Assembly (NCBI GenBank): GCA_003490025.1
Contig: DNJC01000096.1
Location: 1 to 60,859, forward strand
DNA length: 60,859 bases
Source of the DNA: Geobacter sp.
GTDB lineage: Bacteria > Desulfobacterota > Desulfuromonadia > Geobacterales > Geobacteraceae
Reading direction: 5' to 3'
Shown here in pieces: positions 26,303-36,900 of the stretch (position 1 is the first letter of the stretch; each line of letters begins with the position of its first letter). A program made the position numbers and the translations under genes. The notes under the pieces were generated by a model that saw only the letters and a program-made list of their open reading frames with translations, searched no databases and was not told the origin of the DNA.

Positions 26303-27856
26303 ATGAAGACGGGGTCACAATCGCACGAGCTCGTGGTATTATCCTCCATCATGGAAATCGAACAGCAGCAACAGACGACGGTGGCCTGCAGTTCGGCATC
26401 CCCCGGGCCCGAACCGGCCGGGTTGCCACTCTCCCCCGAGCGCGCCGATGGCTCCCTTTCCGGGGGGGGGGCGCTCTCCCTGCAATCGAGTTTCACTGAA
26501 CCGCGCGGGGCCTTGCGGCGTCTTCTCGCCGACCTGGGGCGCGGCGCGCGCAGGTCGCTTTTCCTCAAGTTCGACCCGGAGAGTCTCCACTCCACCCCTG
26601 CAAGCCTCACGCTCCTCGTCCTGGCGGACCTCCTGCTGAACCTGGCGGCCTCGTTTCTCCTGGTGGGGAGGGAAGGGTATTTCTCCTACTCCGCCGTCCC
26701 CGGATTCCTGTTCCACCTCCCGCTGTTCCTCTTTTTCGGTCTGCTGGCGGGGAAGGCGCTCTCACGCCCCTCGCTTGTCACCGACATCCCGGCGGCGCTC
26801 ATCTCTCTCAGCATACCGATCGAGCTTACCCATGGCGTGCTGGAGCGGCTTTCCCGGTTGGGCCGGCTGGAGTGGCTGGAGGAGCACCTGGCCGCACCGC
26901 ACTATTACCGTTTTTTCTGGTGGTGGGTGGCTGCGTCGCTGATATCGCTGCTCCGCATCGGCGCCAACCGTCCGTGGCGGCGCCGGATCCTTTTGCCCCC
27001 CATGTTTCTCCTGCTGGTGCTGCCGCCCATCTGGTTCTATCCCAGGGGAGACCTGTGGGTAAGCGGTTCGGCGGAGAGCGAAAGCGGCGAACTCCGCATC
27101 ACCGACGAGGTGCTGTCGGCCCAGGGAAAGCTTCTGGCCTCCCAGCTGGCCGCCATGCTCCCGGGAAGAAAGGGGGTCGCGGACCTTTATTTCGTCGGCT
27201 TTGCGGGGGATGCCTCGCAGGACGTTTTCCTGAAGGAACTGAACGCGGCGGGGAAGCTTTTCGCCGAGCGCTTCGGCGCCTCGGGTCGCTCGATCCTGCT
27301 GGTGAACAACCCGCAAACCGCCATCACCATCCCGTTTGCCACGGCGGACAACCTGGAGCGGACGCTGGTGCGGATGGGGGAGGTGATGGACCGGGAGGAC
27401 GTCCTTTTCCTGTACGTGACGTCGCACGGCTCGCGGGATCATGAACTGGGTGTGGAGAACAGCCCGCTGGAACTCAAGCCCCTGACGCCGGAGCAGTTGC
27501 GGCGGATGCTGGCGAAAGCGCGCATCCCCTACAAGGTCGTGGTGATATCCGCCTGCTTCTCCGGAGGGTTCGTCGAGCCGTTGAAGGACCCCTCCACGCT
27601 GATCATCACGGCGTCGGATGCCACCCACGAATCGTTTGGCTGTGGTTTCGGGGAGGATTACACATGGTTCGGCCAGGCGTTCATTGGCAACGCGCTGCGG
27701 CGGACCTTCTCCTTCACGGACGCCTTTGAAAAGGCGCGGGAGGAGATCCGGAAATGGGAGGAGGAGCAGGGGCAGACCCCCTCCAACCCGCAGATCTGGG
27801 GAGGGAAGGACGTCTGGCCTGCGCTTTTGGAACTGGAGAAAGAGCTGAAACGTTAA
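26303..27856 (+). CDS. Membrane-anchored C13 (legumain-family) peptidase
   Basis: A 517-residue protein. The N-terminal third is membrane-embedded, with about five hydrophobic helices between residues 103 and 255. A soluble caspase-fold domain (about 265-517) follows. The dyad is visible as His375 in FLYVTSHGSRDHE and Cys418 in VVISACFSGGF, the arrangement of clan CD family C13 peptidases (legumain, GPI transamidase). The flanking ITASDATHESFGCG segment is also family-typical. Legumain prefers Asn or Asp, but bacterial C13 substrates are largely unknown. The ATG at 26303 has GGAG close upstream; an internal ATG at 26351 is possible. It is a single gene, divergent from the DAHP synthase. Confidence 0.85.
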   Translation: MKTGSQSHELVVLSSIMEIEQQQQTTVACSSASPGPEPAGLPLSPERADGSLSGGGALSLQSSFTEPRGALRRLLADLGRGARRSLFLKFDPESLHSTPASLTLLVLADLLLNLAASFLLVGREGYFSYSAVPGFLFHLPLFLFFGLLAGKALSRPSLVTDIPAALISLSIPIELTHGVLERLSRLGRLEWLEEHLAAPHYYRFFWWWVAASLISLLRIGANRPWRRRILLPPMFLLLVLPPIWFYPRGDLWVSGSAESESGELRITDEVLSAQGKLLASQLAAMLPGRKGVADLYFVGFAGDASQDVFLKELNAAGKLFAERFGASGRSILLVNNPQTAITIPFATADNLERTLVRMGEVMDREDVLFLYVTSHGSRDHELGVENSPLELKPLTPEQLRRMLAKARIPYKVVVISACFSGGFVEPLKDPSTLIITASDATHESFGCGFGEDYTWFGQAFIGNALRRTFSFTDAFEKAREEIRKWEEEQGQTPSNPQIWGGKDVWPALLELEKELKR

Positions 27857-27868
27857 ACGCTTGTGCCT

Positions 27869-29251
27869 TTACCCCTTGCCCCCGACCGTGATGCCGGAGA
27901 TGAGGAGCGTGGGCTGGGCATCCGAGACCGGGACACCCTGGCCGTCCTTGCCGCAGGTCCCTATGCCGAACCCGAGATCGTTCCCCACCATGGTGATGTT
28001 CTTCAGCACCTCGGGGCCGTTCCCCGCCAAAGTCGCCCCGCGCACCGGTTCACCCACCACGCCGTTCTCTATCAGGTACCCCTCCGAGACCTCGAAAACG
28101 AAATCCCCGTTCACCGTGTTGACCTGTCCGCCCCCCATGCGCCGCACGAAGAGCCCGTTGGCAACGCTCCCGACGATCCCGGCGGGATCGCTTTGGCCCG
28201 GGGCGATCAGCGTGTTGGTCATCCGGACAATGGGACGCACCCGGTACGACTCCCGCCTGCCGTTGCCGGTGGAGGCGCAGCCGTCCTTCATGGCGGAAAG
28301 CCTGTCGTACATGTACCCCTTGAGGATGCCGTCCTCCACCAGGACCGTCCTTTGCGCGGGGGTCCCCTCGCCGTCGAAGCTGAAGGAACCGCGGCCGTGG
28401 GGTATGGTGGCGTCGTCTATGACGGTGATCAGCTCGGAAGCGACCTTCTCTCCAATCCTGCCCCGGTAGACGGAGGTCCCCGCCTGGACCAGGTCCGCCT
28501 CCAGGCCATGCCCGATCGCCTCGTGCACCATGGTGCCTCCGGCCTCACTGGAGAGGACGACCGGGAGCCGTCCGGCGGGAGACTGCCGGGCTCCGAGCAT
28601 CATCACCCCGCGCGCAGCCGCCTTGAGCGCGAGATCTTCCGGCGAGGCGTCGTCGAAGAGTTCGAGGCCGCGTGCGGCGCCGACCGGCTCGTAACCGGTC
28701 TGGGTCACCTTGCCATCCTGCGCCACCACCTGGACCATGAACACCGTGGCGGTGGAGTTTTCCTCGCGGAACTCCCCGAGCGAGTTGACGCTCTGGCTCT
28801 TCACCTGCGCGTCGCGGTATACGGCCATCACCTGGCGGATCCGCTTGTCGAACCCCCGCGCCGCGCGGTCGGCGCGGGTCACCAGTGCGACCTTCTCGGC
28901 GAGTTCGACCTGGTCGGCCGGAATACGGACCGGAAAGCCCGCACCGATCTCCCGGTCGCCGAGGTTGAAGCCGCCGTGAGGGACCCCGCCGCGCACGCCG
29001 CGGCTCACCGTCTCGGCCAGCGCCAGGAGCGACTCCTCGCTTAGCTGGTTCGTGTAGGCGTAAGCCGTGGAGAAGCCGGAGATGACCCTGATGCCGATGC
29101 CGCGGTCCGCCGCAGCCAGCACCCGCTCCACCTTGCCGTCTTCGCAGACCACGGAGGTGAAGGCGTTGTCCTCGTAATAGATGTCGGCGAAATCGCCGCC
29201 GGCGGAGAGCGCCCTGGCCAGGATGGCTTCGCTGTTTATGCCCTCCAGCAT
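27869..29251 (-). CDS. tldD: TldD-family metalloprotease
   Basis: A 460-residue cytoplasmic peptidase of the TldD/PmbA family, which in partnership with TldE matures modified peptides and acts on antitoxin CcdA in E. coli. The zinc motif HEAIGHGLE (His243, Glu244, His248) is intact, and the C-terminal PTLLISGITVGGKG is typical of TldD rather than of PmbA/TldE, which lack the motif. No tldE lies in the window. Its start overlaps the end of the upstream small gene by 16 bases, implying translational coupling. It converges on the C13 peptidase gene with only 12 bases between stops. Confidence 0.95.
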   Translation of the reverse strand: MLEGINSEAILARALSAGGDFADIYYEDNAFTSVVCEDGKVERVLAAADRGIGIRVISGFSTAYAYTNQLSEESLLALAETVSRGVRGGVPHGGFNLGDREIGAGFPVRIPADQVELAEKVALVTRADRAARGFDKRIRQVMAVYRDAQVKSQSVNSLGEFREENSTATVFMVQVVAQDGKVTQTGYEPVGAARGLELFDDASPEDLALKAAARGVMMLGARQSPAGRLPVVLSSEAGGTMVHEAIGHGLEADLVQAGTSVYRGRIGEKVASELITVIDDATIPHGRGSFSFDGEGTPAQRTVLVEDGILKGYMYDRLSAMKDGCASTGNGRRESYRVRPIVRMTNTLIAPGQSDPAGIVGSVANGLFVRRMGGGQVNTVNGDFVFEVSEGYLIENGVVGEPVRGATLAGNGPEVLKNITMVGNDLGFGIGTCGKDGQGVPVSDAQPTLLISGITVGGKG

Positions 29252-29505
29252 GGCTCACCCTCCTCGGTCACCTCGGTGATCCGTATCTCCTCGCCCACCG
29301 CCTGCATCAGCCCGGCCATGTCCTTGGCGAAGCAGACCGGGAAGCTGACCTTCACGATCCCGCGTTTTCCGTCGACGGTGCTCATGGTGGAAAGCCCCTC
29401 GTACGCCTCCAGGATGAACTTCATGTAGACGATGTCTTTATTGGCGAGCTGATAGTAACGGTGAGTCGTTTCGATCTTGCCCGCGTGCGGTGATGAATAG
29501 CCCAT
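29236..29505 (-). CDS. DUF4911-like small protein upstream of tldD
   Basis: An 89-residue soluble protein without signal peptide. It begins MGYSSPHAGKIETTHRYYQL and contains IVYMKFILEAYEGLSTMSTVDGK, read as a small alpha/beta domain resembling DUF4911. It overlaps tldD by 16 bases, so the two are made from one mRNA. Function is unknown; a role in presenting or regulating the TldD substrate is only inference. Upstream, 29506-29660 holds the divergent promoters of this operon and of the DUF11 gene. Confidence 0.75.
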   Translation of the reverse strand: MGYSSPHAGKIETTHRYYQLANKDIVYMKFILEAYEGLSTMSTVDGKRGIVKVSFPVCFAKDMAGLMQAVGEEIRITEVTEEGEPCWRA

Positions 29506-29660
29506 GGCTTTTGTACTCTCCTGTTGTCAGCAGCGTCTGCAAGCTACCCTCTGTCTACTCCCACCTCGGGGTCAAATCTACATACCATTTGGCCAGCCAA
29601 AAGACAAATTTTCTTTGGCGCTGCCTTGCCTCTCATCGATCCTCTGCTATTTTCTTGGAT

Positions 29661-30968
29661 ATGAAATTAGTCGGTATTAATAAATTTGAGGCATGGTGCG
29701 GAGGGCCGCGCATCCTGCTCGCGCAGCTTGGCTGCGTTTTGTTTTTATGGCTCTTCATGGGAAACGAGGCGCTCGCCTCGTCCCGGCCGGACCTCATGGT
29801 CAGGCTCGCCTCCGAGGGTGACGGCTCCTATGTCGGCGAGGGGGTTTTCGAGGCAAGCGCCTCCACACAGTCGAGATCCCAGGCTGCTTACCCCGGCACC
29901 CCGGCGCAGTTTCGCCTCCGCCTGGAGAACGCGGGGGACCAGGCGGACCGCTTCCTCCTCACGGGACCCGCCGGCGGCAGCGGCTTCGCTGTCAGCTACC
30001 TCGACGAAGGAGGGACCGACCTGGCCGCGGCCCTCTCCGGAGCCGGTTTCCTGACCCCGGTTCTCGCGCCGGGAGAGTCGCTTGCATTGCTGGTGCAGGT
30101 GCGCCCCACGCTGTTCACCCTTGGGGCGAGCTACCGGGTCCCGGTCTCCGCAGCCGCGTCGAGCGAGCCTTCCGCCGTCGACCAGGTCAAGACGGAAACG
30201 GTCGCCTGCTCCCTGACCGCCGCCGTGACCGTATCCGCCCCACCTGACGGCGCCGGCTCCCCCGGGAGCGTGGTGAACTACGCCTACACCGTCACCAACG
30301 TCGGGAGCGCCGACAACGTTTTCGCCCTGGCCCTGGAGAGCAGCACCGGCTGGGAGGGGGCGATATATGCCGACGACGGCGCAGGGGGCGGGGTAGCGGC
30401 GGACGGGGTCCGGCAGGGAGGCGAGAACGTGGCGAGCGTTTCCACCGGGCGACTGCAGCCCGGCGCCTCCTACCGCTTTTTCGTCGCGGTCACGGTCCCC
30501 GCATCGGGGACGGACGGGGTGCGCGCCGATGCGCGTCTCGCCGTAACCGGGGAGGGGGCGAGCGGAACCGACCAGGTCGCCACCAGCGTGCTTGCGCCCG
30601 TTGTCACCGTCGGCGAGAGCGTCCGCAACCTCACGCAAGGCGGCGCCTTCGCTGCCGGCGTCAACGCCGTCCCGGGGGATCTGTTGCAGTACAGGATGTC
30701 GGTCACCAACAGCGGCTCCGCGCCAGCCACTTCCGTCAGCATCGACAGCCCGCTTCCTTCCGGCCTCTCCCTGGTCCCCGGCACCCTCAGGCTCTCTCTT
30801 GTCCCGGAAGGGGAGGGGGTCGCTTGCCCCGCGTCCGACTGCGGCTGGGCAGGCGAAACCGCAACCGGCATCGTCGCACGCCCGGGCCAGGGGGGGACCG
30901 AGACGTCCGGGGGGACCCTGTTGCCCGGAAAGAGCCTCTACGTCATGTTTCGGGCGCAGGTCAACTGA
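29661..30968 (+). CDS. Secreted DUF11-type repeat protein
   Basis: A 435-residue exported protein with a long signal peptide (residues 1-41, core LLAQLGCVLFLWLFMG). The mature part contains immunoglobulin-like units that speak of continuity between repeats: YTVTNVGSADNVFALALES near residue 210 and the DUF11 unit YRMSVTNSGSAPATSVSIDS near residue 345. Two segments with NAGDQADRFLL and VGSADNVF resemble NEW3-type beta sandwiches. It ends shortly before a 2007-residue protein that carries the same units, so the two are probably partners at the cell surface. The ATG at 29661 begins the signal peptide, but no clear ribosome-binding site precedes it. Confidence 0.78.
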   Translation: MKLVGINKFEAWCGGPRILLAQLGCVLFLWLFMGNEALASSRPDLMVRLASEGDGSYVGEGVFEASASTQSRSQAAYPGTPAQFRLRLENAGDQADRFLLTGPAGGSGFAVSYLDEGGTDLAAALSGAGFLTPVLAPGESLALLVQVRPTLFTLGASYRVPVSAAASSEPSAVDQVKTETVACSLTAAVTVSAPPDGAGSPGSVVNYAYTVTNVGSADNVFALALESSTGWEGAIYADDGAGGGVAADGVRQGGENVASVSTGRLQPGASYRFFVAVTVPASGTDGVRADARLAVTGEGASGTDQVATSVLAPVVTVGESVRNLTQGGAFAAGVNAVPGDLLQYRMSVTNSGSAPATSVSIDSPLPSGLSLVPGTLRLSLVPEGEGVACPASDCGWAGETATGIVARPGQGGTETSGGTLLPGKSLYVMFRAQVN

Positions 30969-30989
30969 TGTATTGAATCGGGGCAACGG

Positions 30990-33900
30990 ATGAAGGTCCC
31001 TGCATGGAAGAAGACGGGGGGAAAGCTGGTGGCCGGTTTCTTCGCGCTGCTGCTTTTAGCTGTCTTTCCCGGGACCGCCGCTGCGCTAACCCCCTCCGGA
31101 AGCATCATCATCCACGACTTCACCGCCCGTTTCGCCGTTCCCTCCATCGTGAGGGAGGCGCGCTCGAACCAGACCCGGGTGAGCATCAAGGATCTTTCCG
31201 ATCCGGCGCTGGTTCCACCGCGGGACGCCACCACCCCGGCCGGCGTCCCGGTGGATTTCGTACACACACTGAGCAACAGGGGGAACTTCGCGGACAGCTT
31301 CCAACTGAAGGCTCTCCTTGCCGATGGGTCATTCCCGAAAGGGAGCGCCCAGCCGACGCTTCTCTTCTACAGCTCGGACGGCCATACCCCGTTGCCGACC
31401 GATGCGACAGGGGCGCAGGTGATAGGGCCGGTCGCTCCCGGCGCTTGCGTCGATCTCGTGCTGAGGGTGACGCCGCCTGCCGGAAGCGAGGGTAGGGTGG
31501 CCGCCATAACGGTGACCGCAACGTCGGTGCTCCTGCCGGTGAGGAGTGTCGCCCTTGCCGATCGCCTCGTCGTCCCGGTGCCGGGAGGGATCACCGCCGT
31601 GAAGGGCGTCTCCCCCGCCGGCGCGGTACTTCCGGGAGCCACGCTTTCCTACAGCATCGCCCTTGCCAATGTCGGGACCGCCCCGGTCTCCGGGATCCGG
31701 GTCGTCGATCCGCTGGATCCGCTTCTTGAATACCTGCAGGGGAGTGCCGCTTTGCCTGCGGGATTGGTGGGGAGCGTCAGCTACGATGCCGGCAGCCGCA
31801 GCCTCGTTTTCGACATCGCGACCCTTCCGGCGGGGTTCAGCGGCGAGTTGACCTTCCGTGCCGTCGTGGCCCCCGGGGCGCCGGGTAACGCCAGCATAGC
31901 GAACACGGCAGGGATCACCAGCGACGTCAGCGCAACTCCCACCCCGACCAACACAACGATGAACAGCGTGTCAGCCCGCGCCCTCGTCGTCTCCAAGCTC
32001 GCGGGGAGTACCGTGGCCGAGGCCGGCGACATGGTTCCCTACACTGTGCGGGTGGAGAACATCGGGGCGGCTCTCCTGGCGCACGTGACGCTGAACGACC
32101 GGTTGCCGCGAGGCTTTCGCTACCTGAAGGGATCGAGCAGTGTGGACGGCCTGCCGGTGCCGGACCCGGTGGGCGGATCGGAGCAACTGGCCTGGGACCT
32201 GGGGAGCATGGAGCCGGGAGGGGTGAAGCTCCTGAGTTACCGCTGCGTCCTTTCCGCGGAAGTTCCTGTCGGTACCAGTGTCAACTCGGTTCAGGCTTCC
32301 GGTACCGGCCCGACCGGGGCCACCGTCTCGCCCCCCGCCAGCGCGGCCGTCAAGGTGCGTCCCTCCATACTCGGGGACAAGGCGATAATCCTGGGGAGGA
32401 TATTCCATGACCGCAACGGAAACGGGGTGCCCGACCCGGGTGAGACGGGCGAGCCGGGGGTGAGGATATACCTGGAGGACGGCTCTTTCGTCTTCAGCGA
32501 TGGGGAAGGCGCGTATTCCTTCACCGGCGTCGCCGCCGGAGACCATGTGATAAAGATAGACCGGTCCACGCTGGACCCGCGCTGGGTGTCGCAGCCGTAC
32601 AACACCGCCTTTGCCGGAGTGGGGTGGTCGCAGTTCATAACGGTTCCTTTTGGCGGACCCGCCCGCGGCGACTTCGCGCTCTCGGATTGCGGTGCATCTG
32701 CCGTTGCAGGCACGCCAGCCCCGGCCACTGCCGCCACTGCCGGCGCTGCAGGCAATCCGACAAGTCCGACAAGTCCGACAAGTCCGACAAGTCCGACAAG
32801 TCCGACAAGTCCGACAAGTCCGACAAGTCCGACAAGTCCGACAAGTCCGACAAGTCCGACCGGTTCGACCTCGCAACTGCGGGTCACCCCGGAGCGGGTG
32901 GACCTTCCGGCGGACGCCAAGAGCATCGTCCCGTTCCGGGTCGAGCTGCTGGACGCCTCGGGGCAGAGGGTCGCCGGCTCGCGCACCGTCACCGTCACCA
33001 TCGGCAAGGGGCTCATCCTGGAGCCCGACCTGGACCCGGCGCTCCCCGGTCACCAGCTCGGCATCACCGACGGCCTCGGGGTGTTCCAGGTCCGCTCCAC
33101 CCGCAGCACCGGACAGGATCTCGTCACGGTCAGCGCAGATAACGGCGCCAGCGGCAAGGTCGACCTCTACTTCGGTCCTGAGCTGCGCGACTGGATCCTG
33201 GTCGGACTCGGCTCCCTGAACGTGGGAGCCAAGTCGGTGAGCGGCCACCTCGAGAAGATCGGGAAGGATGACCGCTTCGACGAGGGGATCTTCCACGAGG
33301 AACGCCTTGCCTTCTTCACGCGCGGCAAGATCCTCGGCAAGTACCTCCTTACCGCCGCTTTCGACTCGGACAAGGAGCGGCGCGACGGCGTGTTCCAGGC
33401 GATCGACCCCGAGAAATACTACCCGGTCTACGGCGACGCCTCCGACATCGGCTACGACGCGCAGTCCCGCGGCAAACTGTACCTGAAGCTGGAAAGCGGC
33501 CGCTCATTCCTGTTGGCCGGAGACTACCGAACCGACCTCTCCGAAAACGAGTTTTCCCGCTACGACCGCGCATTGAACGGCGTGAAGCTCGATCTGAACG
33601 GGGAGACGGTGAGCGCCAAGGGGTTCGAGAGCCGGACCGAGGAGACTGTGGCGCGGGACGACATCCCCGGCAACGGCACCTCCGGCCACTACTTCCTCTC
33701 CAGGAGGCCGGTCTTCGAGAACAGCGAGCGTATCCGCATCGAGGTGCGCGACCGTTACCACTCGGAGCGGGTCCTCTCGGTCTCGGAGAAGCTCCGCTAT
33801 GCGGACTACTCCATCGATTTCAACGCCGGCACCATCCTGTTCAAGGAGCCGGTCCCCTCTCTCGACCCGTACCTCAACCCGGTGACCATCGTGGTGAACT

Positions 33901-36900
33901 ACCAGGCGGCGGGGCCGGGGAGGGAGCGCTACGTCTACGGCGGGCGCGTCGTCGCCAGGTCGAAACAGGGGTCTTACCTGGGCGGTACGGCCGTGGTGGA
34001 GCAGGAGGCGCTGAAGGACTCCACCCTCTACGGTCTCGACGCGGGATGGGTGGCGGGAGACAGGGTCACCCTCAAGGGGGAGGGGGCGGTCAGCGAGACG
34101 CCGGAGCACGGCAGGGGAAGCGCCTGGAAGACGGAACTGACGGCGCGCCTCATGGACTCGCTTCGTCTCGGACTCTATTACCGCAAGGTGGACCTCGATT
34201 TCTTCAACAGCTCCATGACCGGCAGCGAGACCGGCACCGAGAAGTACGGCGGGCGCCTCGATTACCGCGCCCCTGCCGACACGCTCGTCTTCGCCGAGAG
34301 TTTCGTGCAGAAGGAGGAACTCCTGGACCGCAGATTGGTCGGGAACCAGGCCGGCCTCGCCAGGAAGTTCTCCCTTGTCGAGGCGGAGGGGGGCGTCAAA
34401 CTGGTGCAGGAGGAAAAGGGAGGGGCGACGGGACACTCGGACCTTCTCTACGCAGGGGTAAAGGGGGCGCTTACCGGCAGGCTCGACGCCACGCTCCGGC
34501 GCGAACAGCTCCTCTTCGCCTCTAGCATCGCGCAGTACCAGACCAAGACCTTCCTGAAGCTCGACTACCGCCTCTCGGACCGGACCAGGGCGTTCATCAC
34601 CGAGGAGTTCGACGAGGGCTCCCCGGCGATCCGGCAGGCGACGCTCTTCGGCCTTGAGAGCAGGCTCACCGACCGGACCCGCCTGACCACCGGCTACAAG
34701 ATGTCGGACGGGCTCGCGGGGTACTCCCAGCAAAGCAACGTCGACCTGCACACGAGGCTCATCGAGCAGGAAGGCTTCAGCCTCGACTCCCGCTCCGGAT
34801 ACCAGCTGGAGAACGCCATGTCGCAGCAAAGGGGGCAGGCGATACTGGGGCTGAACAGCCGCTATCGCGCGGCGGAGGGGATCTACCTCAACTCGACCCT
34901 GGAGCGGGTGCAGACGGTGCAGGGGAACAGCGGCACCCGCACCGCCTTCACGCTCGCCGGGGAATACCTGCGCCAGAAGGAGCTGAAGCTGACGGGGCGC
35001 TACGAGATCGGCTCCGGTCCGGGGGAGACCACCTCGCTTTACGGTGCGAGCGCCGCCTGGAGACTGAACCCCTCGCTCACCCTGCTCGGCAAGGCGACCC
35101 TGTGGGAGAGGGACGCCGGCGCCGCGGACGACCTCACCTTCGACGGCTACCTCGGCAGTTCGTTCAGGCCGCTTTCGGGTAGCCCGCTGCAGCTCCTCAC
35201 CCTGGCGCGCTACAAGGTGGAGCAAAGGGGGAGCGTGCCGGGGCTTCCGGAGAGCCGCAGCTTCATCCTCTCGGCCGAGCCGACCTACAGGATGGTGAAG
35301 TACTGGAGCGCGCAGGGAAAGTACGCCGGCAAGTTCAGCTGGACCGAAAGCGGCGGCGGGAAATGGCAGAGCTACACCGACCTCATCCTGGCGGGGCTCT
35401 CCTATGACCTGGCGGAAATGTGGGAACTCTCCGCCTACCTCAAGCTGATGAACCAGTACGACGCCGGCATGCACTCCCTCGGGGCGGTGGGGAGCGCCGG
35501 TTACCGGGTGTACCGGAACGTGGTCCTTTCCGCCGGCTACAACTACGCACGGCTGGACGACCGGGACCTGACCGGCGAGACCTTCCAGGGGGAGGGGCCG
35601 TTTTTCGGGGTGAAGGTGAAGTTCGACGACATGTTCGAAAGCGGGAACTGCGCGCCGATCCCGGTCCCGCCGCAAATGGAGCCGGCGCCGGTCGCGTTCG
35701 AGCCGCCCGGTGTGGCGCCGGTAACGCCGGTCCCCGCTCTCCTGGTGACGGCGCAGAGGCTGGACGAGCCGCTGCTCCTGTCGGGGAGCGCCGAACTCTT
35801 CACGCTGCTGGTGAACGGCGAAAAGGCGCGGCTCCCCTCGACGGCCGTGACCCTGACCCGGGAGCGGCTGGCGGGCTCCCTCGAACTGAAGTGGGGAAGG
35901 CTGACGGCGCCGGTCGATTTCCTCGCCAGCGTGGAGCAACCCCAAGAGGTCGCCTCCTGGCTCATCAAGGTGATGAACCGGGAAGGGGTGGTGCTGCGGA
36001 CCCTCAAGGGGAGCGGCGCGCCGGGACGGCGCATCACCTGGAAAGGGGAGACGGACGGGCAGAAGGTGGAGCAGGGAGAAATCTACCAGTACCAGCTCCA
36101 GGTCACCTACCGGGACGGCTCGATCTTCAGTACCGGGCCCGAACTCTTCGGCGTGAACCGGCAGGAGGCGCTGCTCATCACCTTGGCAGGGGGCGCCTTC
36201 GTCTTCGACGAGTCCACCCTCACCCCCGAGGCGAAGCGCCTGTTGAGAGGGGCGGCGCGCGTGTTGCGGGCCCACCCGCGCGAAAAGGTGATCGTGGCGG
36301 GGCACACCGACGGCATCGGCAGCGCGGAGTACAACATGGCGCTCTCCAGGAGAAGGTGCGGCGCGGCTGCGGATTTCCTGGTGCGGGAGGAAGGGATCCC
36401 GCCCTCCAGGCTTTTCAGGCGCTGGTACGGCAAGTCCCGGCCGGTGGCCGACAACGTCACCACTCCCGGGAGAAGGAAGAACAGGCGCGTGGAACTCAGG
36501 GGGGATTTCCAGCAGAAAGTGCCGGTGGGGCCGGATGACCGCTACAGGACCTCGCCACTGGTCAAGATCAACGGGCGAAGCATCCCGGTCGATCCGCTCG
36601 GGCGTTTCGAGACCACCCTTCCCGGAGAAACGGGGCGCGTCGATCTGGAGATGGGGGACTCCCTGGGGAGGTACCTGGCGACGTCCCTGCCGCTCCCGGA
36701 GCTGCTGGTGGTGAGGCCCGCGGTCGAGACGCTGGTGCCCTACGGAAGCGAGGCGATGGGAATCGTGGTGAACGGCGCCGGAGTCGCGCACTGCGTGCTC
36801 TCGGGGAAGGTGGGACCGGGAACCGCGCTGGAGCTGGAAGGGAAGGGGGTGGAATTGGACGGTGAAGGACGCTTCGCACGGGAGCTTCCCCTTTCGGGGG

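Noticed and set aside
29649..29661. Leaderless start of the DUF11 gene
   Set aside because: TTGCCT-16-TATTTT directly before the ATG would give a leaderless mRNA, but the match is weak and leaderless starts are uncommon in this group; not reported as a promoter.
32757..32855. CRISPR-like repeat array
   Set aside because: The 9-bp repeats are contiguous with no spacers and stay in frame in a protein; they are a coding tandem repeat.
33504..36791. 1095-residue minus-strand open frame
   Set aside because: Antisense to the giant outer-membrane protein, repetitive in Arg/Leu/Gly/Val, no ribosome-binding site or motif.
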